From Litoditis marina (lineage: Eukaryota > Nematoda > Chromadorea > Rhabditida > Rhabditidae): a stretch of 64,000 nucleotides of DNA. This document shows positions 14,001-27,000 of the stretch, in pieces. The stretch spans positions 1,054,001-1,118,000 of the forward strand of contig OZ038440.1 of NCBI GenBank assembly GCA_964036275.1, read 5' to 3'. How positions within the stretch are numbered: the first letter of the stretch is position 1; each line of letters starts with the position of its first letter. Made by a program: the position numbers and the translations under genes. A model generated the notes under the pieces. The model was not told the origin of the DNA. It searched no databases and saw only the letters and a program-made list of their open reading frames with translations.

Positions 14001-17000
14001 ATCGTTGGCAAACAATTCTGAGGTGGATCTGTATTTGCATATGAGTCAATGTTTAGTCGAATATGCATGCCTGCCTTGCTTTTGAGAGCCGCCCTACGTT
14101 TACAACCAGCAATGGCAAATACGACCGCTTATCGTAGTGCTCCGTCCCAGCGTAAAACATCATATAAAACAGTCGCAAGGGCTCCAGGTACTGACAATCA
14201 GATATACTAGAAGTAAATTGAACAGTCACGTAATTAGTAATTAGCATTCTAATGAGGCATCGTGCACTTTGTGATTGCATGTTTCTGAGTTCTACTGTGT
14301 TTAATATGTTTCACGTGACTGTGCAATTGACTAGCAGTATAATAATATCGTGGCGTTCCACACCTCTGCACGCAAAAAAATGTTTGAGAGAGTGAGACTG
14401 ACGCTGAATGACGACTAAATAAACTTGATAGATTGATTCCGGCTTGATCTATCATTTCATTCAAAAAGTAATAGTCTACATATCCATAAGGAAGACGAGG
14501 GATATAGTGCGCGAACAAGGGGAATGTGTACACAGACAAAAAAAGAGGATCAGCTGGTAGGAAGTGTCGCTTTCATTGGAGAACACAACACACTCGATAG
14601 TCGCTTCGCAGTCAACACACAAACACACCTCGCGGCACAAACCGGATACGAATGACAACAAACGAGAGAGACACGGACATAGGGCGGAAATAGTATTCCA
14701 TCTGTCCTCTTCAGGCTGTCAACATTTACATAACAGCGGCAGCCCGGCAGCGAGAAAAACGGGCTACCGGTACCGGTACAATCGTTGTATTTTCCGGAGA
14801 AGAAAAACCTATAAATAGGTATTCGTTTTTCAGTTCAGCGAAAGGCAGTTACGAGTTGTTGGTATCACACAACATGTTAGATGATGATGATGAGTGAACT
14901 TTTCGAGAGGAAAATTAGCCGCCAGAGAACTTTGTGAAAAAAATACATACATTGTGAGCACTACAACCACCCTACTCATAGGTGCTCAGGCTCTACCAAA
15001 CAATAATGAATAAACTCCTGTGCAGTAATAGAAGAGTGGTTAGAGCCCATTCGATCTACTTGTAGCAACAAGATGTAGACATAGTTGACCAACTAAGACG
15101 AGAAGAGATACTTGAGTCCCCACATAGCTGGAGGCCGGTCCTCGAGTGGTCGGCTGCGCGACGGCTGACCGGATACCCACCGTCCACGGAACGGACAGCG
15201 CTACGTCAGACTGTCGCGTGACAAACTGACTCCAACTGGTCTTCTATACCACGTTCGATCGGAAGACATTACGGAGAAGTCTAATGATAGGCGAAGGATA
15301 GGGTTGTTAAAAAATAAACTCGAACTCGAAAAACTCGAAATAAACTCGAAATTTCGAGTTTCGAGTTCAACTCGAAACTCGAAAAACTCGAAATTTCGAA
15401 AACTCGAAAAACTCGAAAAACTCGAAATTTCGAAAACTCGAAAAACTCGAAACTCGAAAAACTCGAAATTTCGAAAACTCGAAAAACTCGAAACTCGAAA
15501 AACTCGAATTTTCTGAAACTCGAAAAACTCGAATTTTTTGAGATTGAAACTCGAAAAACTCGAAATTTTCAACAAAAAAACTCGAAAAACTCGAAATTTC
15601 GAGTTCTGAGTTCAACTCGAAACTCGAAAAAATCGAAAATTTCAGAACTCGAAAAACTCGAAACTCGAAAAACTCGAAATTTCGAAAACTCGAAAAACTC
15701 GAAACTCGAAAAACTCGAATTTTCTGAAACTCGAAAAACTCGAAACTCGAAAAACTCGAATTTTCGAAAACTCGAAAAACTCGAAACTCGAAAAACTCGA
15801 AACTCGAAAAACTCGAATTTTTGAAAACTCGAAAAACTCGAAACTCGAAAAACTCGAAATTTTCAACTCGATTAACAACCCTAGCGAAGGATTACAATGC
15901 TTTCGATTATTCGAGAGCACAATAACACCCCCACGCACAGATAAAACAAAGCTCCTATAGAAAAACATTGGCAAAAAACTTACTTCCTACTGAATGACGA
16001 GTCGGCGATTCTAGTCTGAATTGGTTTTCGATCGAACAAGGCTTCCAAGGTTTCTCTCCCTCTGGCTACCGGACCACCACCACCAATCGTAGATCTGCCT
16101 TCAGAACTGAAACAGATTTGAAAATAATGTAACAAAATATACTTAAACTGGGTTGATGGGTCTAGATACAATTGACTCACACACGATCACAACACCAAAT
16201 AACCACAGGTCACCTAAACCCCGGCGTCATTAGTCATTATTTACTAAGTTCAGTCTAGTTCCGCGCAAAGAAAAAAACAGGTGTTTTGGGAGAAATTCAC
16301 ATATGTTACTCCTAAGTCAACATATTGGCTTTAGATATGTAAAGCAGAAAATGTTATTGCTTGGTGATACTGATGTATCTTGGTTTCTTGGAATGAACAA
16401 CTCTTGGTTTACTCACCGTTCGGAGCTGGAAGTACTGGAGAGGGAGGACTGGTAACAGGCCTTCTGCTGCTGCTGCTCCCGCTCATACTGATGCTGTAGG
16501 TGGTTTTGTTGGAACTGTTTCCTCCTTACTACGGGAGTGATCAGACCCTCATTTATCGTCTGAAAACCTCAAAATTAACCAAAACAGAAAACAAGTGACA
16601 TTGTAATGCTCGAATATATTATATATCCTGTCTGAGTTTACAAGTTTACTTTAAATAACACATTTCTGCACTTAAATCAAACCATCTGCTCTTAAAAACA
16701 GAAGGGAAAAAGATTTAATATGCAACATGTCAGAAACAACATCAAAAGTTTGATGTTGTTTCTGACATGTTGCATATTACATCTCTTTCCCTTCTGTTTG
16801 AAAATTATGTGAAATTCTGTTCTTCGTGTAGTAGCGAAGACCGAAGAATACTATGAAATTTTTCCAACGAGGTTCAAATATCTTACAAAAAAGAACCAGT
16901 TGTTCGAACTAAAAACGTCGATTCCATGGATTGGCCTCGAAAATAACTAAATCCTGCTATTTTGACAGAAAAGAAGCCCGCTGTTTCGAGTTTGCCCCAG

Positions 17001-20000
17001 AGTGATCAGGTGTTACTACCCTGCTTACCCCCAGTTCTCCATCAGTTGTCCTCCCCAGCTTCTCCTTCAATGCCTTCGCCGTCTGCATGACGTCATTTGT
17101 GGGTTCAGCTGCCAGATTGGGTACGGATAGACGGTGTTCTCGACGAACACTCCCGTTGTTCACATCCTTCCAGGGACTCGACCAACCACCCAGTTGTCTG
17201 TAACAAATACTCAGGTGATTCCGGTTGATTCACAATACCGTATAATCGGAATAGTTATTAAGTGTTATTGTGAACTTATTCTGAAAGAAAATGACTAGTT
17301 CGACCTATTCAAGCATTACCCTACAGTCTACCTTGAAAATTATTCTCCATGAGGTGGTTAATGGATGTGAGGAATGCACACAGAAAGAAAACGTACCGCA
17401 TTGAGATTTGTGGGCTATTTGTTGCACTTTGGGTCGATTCGGAACCATTTGAGCTCGTTGGATGAAGCATCTCGTTGGTTGACTGCAGCCTGAAATAAAA
17501 AATTCACAGGTAAAAAATATGCTGAATACATAATTAGTTTTCATTTGAAAAACTGAAACAACTAGAGAAAAACAAGTCTGAGACGCCTGACACTAGGCTA
17601 TTATTCGCCTCTCATGCATACATAGTGTGACAAACTTTTCCAAATCGAGAAAGCAAAGTCTTAGTTCCAAACATCACGGAACCATACTCTAGAATAATAA
17701 TCCCAACTACCTGCTAACGAGTCAGGCAACTTTTCTCAAAATCAGAAAGTTTTGAATTTCGAAGAATTTAGATATTTGTAATGGAATATGATAAACTTTG
17801 GTAGGTGGAACAGATGAATTTTTTTTGGTAAACAGTCACATTTTTAAAATATGGGTGGATTGCTATATAACAGATCTCTACCAAATTGGTCGAGGTAGAA
17901 CTAGAGCGAAACGCTGGCGAGGGAACCAATTGATATGCAAACTGAACAGATCCATTGATTGCAAACAACAAGAAAGAAGGTCGCGGCAGTCCGGCAATTT
18001 GCGGACAAATTGGGAAAAGGTAGGTCAAACTAGGTGATGGTAAACGATACCTCATAAAAATCAATATAGTGTTTAGTTACTGTATACTACGATAAATTAT
18101 GTGAAATCAATATACCTTTTTCTGCGCAACTCCTCCAGGCAGCTCCGAGTGGACTGAACATCAAAGGCTGCCGCCGGTGGTCTCAGAGGCTGGCGCGAAC
18201 GCACCTACAAGAAACGATTGAATTATGACAGTAATAAAACGGAAATTGAAAAAAAAAACTCGGATAGTCACAGAGAGTCAATAGAGACCGATTTCAGTTC
18301 GAACTGAGACCACACGTTGTATTCGAGGGATTGAATGCCAGATTCTCTGAGAAAATCAATGAAGAAAGAGATGACATCTAGTGGCACATGTAAAACCGAA
18401 ATACATAAAAACGACTTCCACCCTTTCTTCACGTTTATCCAAGTCATGGTAGTGTCTTTTGAATCCACAAGCCTTATGCAACCTTTCCTGAACCAACAAA
18501 AAAGAAAGAAAAAAGGCTTACTTCGGCTCATAGTTAGACTTACTTGTTGTGTTTCTAGAACTCATCAAACCCTACCTTTGGACTTGAGGTTGGCTCCGGT
18601 GATCCTTCCGTGTGACGTGCGAGTCGGACTACGGAGGAGGCACACAGGTCACTACGTTCTCGACGCATCGGCAGGGGACGCACGCGGGCAGAAGCCAGAA
18701 CTGCAAGGAAATTGGGGTTGTTACTTGTTAATCGACATCACATTTCATTAACTTCATTTTAAGAGTTATTAACTTTAGTTTGGAAGATTTTTCAAACAGC
18801 TCTAAAGGATAAGAACTAGTGGCCTTATTTTGTAAGCTCAAATAAAACAACATCAGAAATCATCGTAATCGAATTACACCAAATTACGCCTTTATGTGAG
18901 AAGATAAATGAAAATCATTCATTGTCACAATATCGCCTTGATCAGAAATAAATCTAAAGCTAAAGTAAAGAAGAACAGTACTCACTGTCATCGTATCCGG
19001 CGATCGGTTTGAATGTCTTCATTCCCATGTTGTTGTTATTATTCCCAGCCGGTGTGATTCGTCCGGACCCTTTTTGCCAGTCTCGTCCAGGGTTTGTATT
19101 TGGCAGGTCGCCAATATCATACGCCGACCGGGCACTGCAAAACAACATTGAACGTGCTTTTAAAATGAATGTAAAGCAAGACTTTTCCACACTATATTTC
19201 TTTGCCATCTCCGTAAATCACTTTTCGTTATGTGCCAAACTATTGAATGAGCTCATGTGAACGAAACAGACAATTTCGAGATTAGGCGGCGCCTATTTAT
19301 TTGATCCCCCAAAATCTGGAATGCTAAAAATAATAATTTTTGTCACCCATTTTTTTTCGATTTCTTCTCAAAAAAAGTTGGAAAATGAATTTGACAGCCA
19401 AAATGATTTTTTCACAATTTGTTCTCAATTACGAAATTGTAAAGGAGGTCAGAGAACGTTAAACTAGGCTAGTGAGATATCATAAATTTGGCCCGGGCAA
19501 TTTTTTTGCCGGAGTAGGCGGTAAAATTTCGGAAAAAATCGGTTTTTCAATTTTTTTACTGCGAAAACGATTTTTTGAAATAAAAGTCTAAGTAATAGAT
19601 TGATATTTGACCTAAAAGAAGTTGTTAGCGACAACTGAGATATCACAATACTGTCCTCCCGAGCTAAAAATTGAAATCTAGGCGATTTTAGGCACCCCCC
19701 AAACGCCTACTTCTGTTATATCTCATGAAATAAATTTTTCTGAAGAAGTTCACTGTGCGTATCTGGAAACTATGTCGCATTAGTTAATGAAAAACATGGG
19801 GGTGATCAAAATAATCATAGTATTTTTTTGACAAATTAGAAAATTTTCGAAATTTTATTAATTTGATCACCGAAAGTTGCGGAATTTCGAGTTAAACAAT
19901 TTTGATCACCCAAAAATCAGGACCCCGCCTACATCTCCCTATTGTCTGGAACGAAAGACTACAGAGAAAAACTTTGATTCTGAGAAGTTGTTTACACGAT

Positions 20001-20997
20001 TTCCATTCCGATAGTTCATTTCACTACTTTTCCTCCCACTTACCAAAAGCAAAGAGACAACGACATGTGTCAATAGAGTTAGAAGTGAATTGAGTAATAA
20101 CGCATAATAGAGATAACCGTGCAACGTTCTTTCACGAGGTGTACCCCCAGCAGCAAACAGATGCGCCCTGGCACAATTTATAGCCATCAGAACTGATTGT
20201 GACAATTACTAATCGCCCCGGGCGGTGCTCAATACAACCCCTATAGATAGCAGGACACCGCGCCGCAGCAAAAAAACAGAGCTTATTTGTTGTCATCAAC
20301 ACATGACTTGAAACCTAACCCTTGGGGTGTCACAAAAACAGCCACAGCAGTTGCCACATAGATACAGCATTCTCCAAAGAGAAAGAGGTTTCTAGTTTCT
20401 TGACTTTAATGAACCTCCGATCCCGCTGTAGCAATATCGTCAGTCTATTTCAATGAACGTTGGCTGCTTTAAAAACAAGTGCGTTAGAATTGATTCAACC
20501 AATAGTTTCTCTTCAAGATTTATAACAGGACCAAACTCTTTTTATAACAAAAACTTAGGGCAATTTTGTTGTGTTGGAAATTGAATCACCCGTTTTTCTT
20601 CAAAATCAAGATTTAGAACTGACCTAGTTATGAAAATGTCCCCTTTACTGGTGAAAACCTCACTTTTCACCCAGTTCTATAGTATATTCACTCAGATAAA
20701 ACACCTAATTTTGAATAAATTTTTGTGGACAATAAAGTCGACTCATGCATGTTATAACATCTGAGTGATTATAGTATCCTGTCTCCTAAATATATAACGT
20801 ACCTAGTCAGAGACGTCTTCTCGTAGGGTAGAAAAAACTGGCAATGTGCCAGCTGTGACGGACTGTTTCCCTGCGACTGCTGTGGTTGCTTGTTCGAAGT
20901 ATCTCGACCGAACAGGGTCTTCAGGAAGGAACGTCGCCCAGTGGAGCCACCAACTGATGTAGATGCAACGTTAGCTAAAATGGAAGAGATACAGAGC

Positions 20998-21064
<67 letters not shown>

Positions 21065-24000
21065 TCGTAGAGAGAAAGAGAGAGATAAGGAGAGATAAAG
21101 ATGGTTTAGTAATATCCATACCCCATACTTCACACATTCTACTAATTCGAATTGAGAGATTACATCCAACTGAGTGTTAATCATAATGAGATGAGTGCTA
21201 GTAGAGTTGGATGTTGGAGTAGGCGAATGAAGCTAGCACAACCAAGTACAAAGAAAAGCATCTACTGATGAGGGCCCCTACCGGCATATAGATGTTAAAA
21301 GCCCGAAATGCCTAGGTAACATGACTTCACACACGTGGATTCTAGGTTTTATTTATTTTATTTTACTTTTACCTTTACATGCTACTTTATTTATTTATAT
21401 ATCCTCATGTTACTAAGTCTTCTTTATATTCATATATACTACCACAAACGTGGGGCTTTTCTAGCGCACACTTTTTATGCAGTGAATGTTTGAGGTAAGA
21501 GGAAGACATACTTCAATCTGAGATCAGTCTACAAATGATGAATTACTGAGGTTCTTGAGTTTTCACACTCTTCGAATAATGAAGAATAGTGAAATTGGGC
21601 CGACCCCGGCTGACGTAATTATGCTATTATACCTATTCGGTTTCGGACAACCAAGTGGCCTTGCATATTATTATGATCACGAGGAAACCAATAAATACAG
21701 TCTCATGGTGAATTTTATTTTATTATGTAACATAGTCCTTACAATACATGTACGTGGTAAGAACACGTCTTGTAGTAAATATCACATCCTATATCTTTAC
21801 TATCATTTAACAAATTGCATAGTAACTTATAGGAAATTGAGTTGTAAGAATATTCACGATAAACGTACCACTTTTAGTTGGAGCTCGCACGGACTGAGAT
21901 CGGCGTTCTGTCCGAGAAATGTGTCCTGCTGGAAAAAAGTTACTTTAGAATAAACCAAACTAGTGTATACAGAAAAACGTAACATAACCAAAAAAATGAT
22001 TTCTCTACGTGAAATTTCCCCTCTCTAAATTTGGCTGAAAGGAAGTTTTTCAAATGTTTGACAATCAAGACAAGTTTGATGAACTACAACACGAACCGTC
22101 TGCCCGCTCGTGCTTGGATGGAGGCGAGTTGGTTTCCTTGTCCTTCGCTTCAGCTGCCCCCAACAGATCTCCATGAATGGTAGCAAATCTGGTCGGATCA
22201 CAACGACCAGTCGAAGAGCGCTTTTTCGGCTGTCAATAGAAAAGAGTTTCGAATGACAAACAAATAACAAGTATTTCACAATGACAGTGAATCGCGTGGG
22301 TCTCTTTTAGTTCCATCTGCTAAAAACTACTTGTTCAACGTTGGTTGACACACATCGCAAATCCACAGACAAAGTTTCTTGAGCAATTTAACCCTCTCAG
22401 ACTGCCAGAAAACTGATTAAATCCAAAGCTGAAGTTTTTGTACGCCTGATATTTTCATGACATTGACCCCTATGTCTTGAATCAGAATACCAAACCTACC
22501 AGTGATCGTGGTGCCTCGTTGACGGCATAGTGTACTATGGGATGGCATCCCTCTGTCGGTCCGTGATGGGCTACTCCCCCAATGAAGGACGTCGAAGACT
22601 CCATCGTACGTTGCGACGCGCGCGAAGCACTGCGCGACAACGACATGTCGCTCGACCAGAAGTCTGGAATGCACATGATTGTATGACCACACATCAGTAA
22701 AGTTGTCCAATTAGCCACACAAAATCAAAAAGGAACTACATTTTGGCCAATAATCCAATATTACGAGAATTTGCCCATTTTTCATGAAAAAATCAAGAAT
22801 TTTCTCATGTTTAAATCAGAAAAGGGACTCCTTTTTGTCGAATAGTTGAACCGTAATGGTGCATGTTCTGTCTGTTTGGAAGAGATGTAAACTCTATTCT
22901 ATTTTCTCTTACAAAGTGAAAATTTTGAATACGGGAAAAAGCCACTTGTTCGGGAACAGGGAGAGAAGGATACTTATATAGATATTTCGCATGACAAGGT
23001 CTATGTAATGGGTAGATTGTAGATCCACCATGAGTTGCAGTCGGAACAAAGAAAGAAAACCGCAGAAAATGCAGATGATGATAATATCTACCAGCACTCA
23101 GCATCACTTCGTAGATGAAACCATTAACTACTCAACTTTACGTTCAGTTATATTACACTTTCCGCGCATGTTTTCATATGAGAAGAAAAAACTAAAAGAA
23201 TTTTATCTGAAAATGTGAAAATGGTTATAATTGGATCAGAAATGAAAGTTCGTGAGACATATTGTAGCAGTCGGTGGCGGCATGTACAAAAAACAGTCCT
23301 CTTATGGCGAGATTCCCAAGGATTGCGACATTGTGGTGTTGCGCAATGCACTTGAGCCGATGGAACCAGGGACATGTAAATGTGCCATCCGACGAAACCA
23401 GAACATAGTCCACAGTTGTTACTAACCAGAAGGAAAGAAACGATGAAACTACATAAAATACTGCTTCGATAACCAGAAAATGTGAATGTGGTGAAATCTA
23501 CATCGCTATCTTCTTCTATGTTTTATGTGAACTTCTACTTCTCTACTTGTGTAATAGCATGAGCAGAATACATGATATCAAGGAGTAGAATAGGAGGATT
23601 CCTTAATGTTTTCCTGCGGTTGACCGCCGAATACGGTTAATTGAGTACATACTACGCAAGTGCACAATACAAACAATCCCATAATACGACGCGTTCCCAA
23701 CTGAAGGTCATCACTTTTGATAACTCACGCGTAGTGTAATCTGCGTAAAACGCAATCCACGAGCCACAACTCGTTCGTGGGAACTCAGCAACGGTCAAAA
23801 CAAATTGAAGAGAAATTAAGCAACAAGTGGAACAACTTAATAGGAACCGAATGCAGAAAATATCTCTCAGAGATTTTTCCCGTTCATACGGTTGAGAACA
23901 CCAACTACAACACAACTTTAAAAATTCTTTCTCGTCAGATTCGCTAATACTGTCCAGAGATTGCAGTTAGTCAGTTTTCGAACATTCTCGCGGCTTCAAA

Positions 24001-27000
24001 CAGTATTGTAATTTCCCCAAGACAATTTTAGCAATTACAAACCACGCCAAGAATGGTTTGCTACAACTTGGAACTGAACAACTAACTCAGAAAGAGGCAT
24101 TGTCATATACCAGTTATTGATTGCATGTCTAGCTGCAACGGTCAGATGCATCCATCACATATTGATGTGAAACACATGTCGACTCGCGGACCCCGACCAC
24201 AATAGAGATGGAAAGTACGACGGATTTCAAGAAATTATTACAGGTCAATGAACAATGAACTGGCGCTCTCACCATTCAGGACTTCGAAGAAAAATTGAAC
24301 GAGATTCAAAGAAGAAAACCAGCCAGTACGAACAAAGCTCGAACTATAGCGGCTAACAGCACTTTGCAAACTTTATTGAGAACCTATTTCCTCGTGCCTA
24401 AAACACAGCAATTTCGATAAATAATAAAAGGAGAAACACACGTCCTCATCACCACAACTAACAGAGATGAGAAACCAAGCTATTCTTGAGAAAGCTAAAA
24501 GCTGCAATATCCCAGACGCACTGCGTGTAGCACGGCGATTGCAATCTTCACATCCACGTGAAATGCTGGATGCAAATACGCACGTAAACTGTGTTTCCTG
24601 ACTGAAAGTGAGATCAGCTCGAATCAAAAGTAAAAAAAAGCCGTTGTACTTGTTTAAGTATGTTTCCGTTCTCCTTTACCTCACGTTTCAAGTATATGGT
24701 GTATCAGTAGGATATCAGCAAACAAGGTGTAAACCATCAACAAAACACACGAAGCGAACCGTCAACATAATCTTACCATTGGAACAGTTCAGATTGCCAT
24801 CAAAATACGGTTGATGTTGATGACAGGAGCTGCTCAGGCGCCCTCTGCCCGTGCGGCGTAGCATGTTGTCGAAACTGATATTCGATATCAGTTGAGAAGA
24901 AGAAGAGGACGAAGAAATAATACACCCTCTCTGCCTGCGAGACCTTCCGGACACAACTCTCAACAAATAACTAATACCCAGTCCTCCTACTACTAGCCCC
25001 CCCCCCCCCAATTGCAGCTACTACATTTGTTAATCGAATTTCTTCCCGAATCTGAGGTTTCACAGAAACAAAAAGTAGTATACTTTAGAGAGACAGAAGG
25101 TTCAAACAAATCCACTCAGCGAGATCTATCGAATGACTGTAACTAATTTTTGAGAAAGAAAACGCCACAAAAATCGTTGTCTATGTCGACCACACAAAGG
25201 ACGACAACAAACTACAACTAAAATAGAATCTCAACTTCTCAACGCGTAAACCGTAGGGTTGTTAGAATTGGAATTGGAATTGGAATTGATAGAATTGAGA
25301 TAATCATCCAAAAGAATTACAATTCCAATTCTTTTGGTCTGTCGAAAAGAATTGGAATTGCAATTCCAATTCTTTTGGTCTGTCGAAAAGAATTGGAATT
25401 GGAATTCCAATTCTTTTGGTCTGTCGAAAAGAATTGGAATTGCAATTCCAATTCTTTTGTATGTCGAAAATAGTTGGAATTGCAATTCCAATTCTTTTGT
25501 ATGTCAAAAAATTTCTGGAATTGCAATTCCAATTCTTTTGTATATCAAAACAACTGGAATTGGAATTGGAATTGACTTGATTTTCTCCCAGATCCCAGAA
25601 TGTATTCAGAATTTATTTGCAATTCCATGCTGCTTTTCCTTGTTCATTGCTAAATTACCATTGTTTCTTATGTCTCTTGTTCAATGGAACCAAAGTGAAC
25701 ATTGTTTATCTTCGTTTTTCGAAGAAAAAAACTGACATAAAGTTGGAAACACAGTCAATTCTAATCAATTCCAATCAATTCCGATGGAATTGGAATTGAA
25801 AATCTGAGATTACGAGGAATTGATAAGAATTGGAATTGGAATTGAGCAGTTTTTGAAAATCTAAGAGAATTGGAATTGGAATTGAGTGGTTTTGAGAATT
25901 GCAAAAGAATTGGAATTGGAATTGAGTGGTTTTCGAGAATGGAAAAAGAATTGGGATTGGAATTGAGTGGTTTTTGTGAAACGAAAAAGAATTGGAATTG
26001 GAATTGACTTGATTTTTGGAATTGATTAACAACCCTAGTAAACCGAGAGTCCAAGAGAAAAGTGGCGATTCAAATTAGAGTGAAAGTCAATAACTAATTA
26101 CGATCAATCAATCAATCAGCTGTCCATCGAGCTACTGCGGGGGTGGCAGCTGGAGCCTAGTGTGCAGTTAATAATTTTATTACATGGCCTCTCTTTATCT
26201 CTAGTTGCGCATAGCCCTTCAAGATAAATACGAAGGTCATATGACGGAAGCTCTCAATAACTTTATTTGTTATACTGTTGTAACTAATATTTAGAATGAC
26301 GAGACTACAGCAAGGAATTAGAGATCAGAACCCTCAACCCACGTACACAGTTGTGGAAAATGGCGGATGGCGCACATGTCTAGAATAAAAGCCATGAAAC
26401 TATGCTCTATGAAAGATCATAATCAAAAAAGAACGAGAAACATAACCTTATAGGGTGTCTTCTACCTTGATTCTAATTACTAATTACAGTCTTTCCTATC
26501 AATATCGACACCTTATACTAATCGCAACAACAAAATGAAAACGACCGTATATGCGCGACCCAGCCGGCGGTGCGCAATAAAAGGAGAAAGTGGCAGGCAA
26601 GAGAAATTCAAACGATAGATAGATAAATCATATTAATTATCCCAAGAACTGGATCGTTCCAGATTCAAACTGACGATCTAATACCAACATTCAATCAATT
26701 GGCGACAGACACAACCTATAACAATAGCACGTATCCACGTATAGTTAACTCAGATAAAAAGTGAACGACCCGTGTTTGAACTCTATTCACAATACGAGTA
26801 ACTGTTTCGAACCGCAAAAGGAGCGGGGTTCAAAAGTTGGTGCCAATTTGAAGCGGAATTGTATTTAAGCCACATTTATCTAACCTTTGTTCAATATACA
26901 CCACTTTGTAGTGAAATTCAAGGCGTGAGTGATCTATTATCGGCAGATCAATATGGAACTCGTCATGTATAATGTATGGATCGGAAGATACTTGGAGGAT

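Larger units (their letters stand above)
7631..15983 (-). other. RIN intron 19 (8.35 kb), no nested gene recognised
   Basis: The longest intron. It holds the hAT-like element at 15299-15883, one copy of a dispersed repeat (14201-14340) and three GGGCAAAACCCCC motifs near 8373-8466. Short open frames occur on both strands, but none has a recognisable domain, good splice signals or conserved character. It is long enough to hide an internal promoter or alternative first exon; I could not identify one. Confidence 0.6.

Noticed and set aside
14810..14836. TATA box (CTATAAATAG) followed by a TCAGTT initiator on the plus strand
   Set aside because: Spacing of about 21 bases is short and no plus-strand gene follows; likely chance in A+T-rich DNA.
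15201..15974. Phe/Ser/Glu-repeat proteins
   Set aside because: Translations of the CTCGAAA array inside the hAT-like element; no start context, splice sites or non-repetitive part.
20769..21184. Arg-Glu or Ser-Leu repeat frames
   Set aside because: They read through the (GA)n microsatellite; part overlaps the real RIN exon at 20803-20974 in its true frame.
25231..26054. Asn/Ser- or Gln/Phe-repeat proteins
   Set aside because: Translations of the GGAATT arrays of the second hAT-like element.
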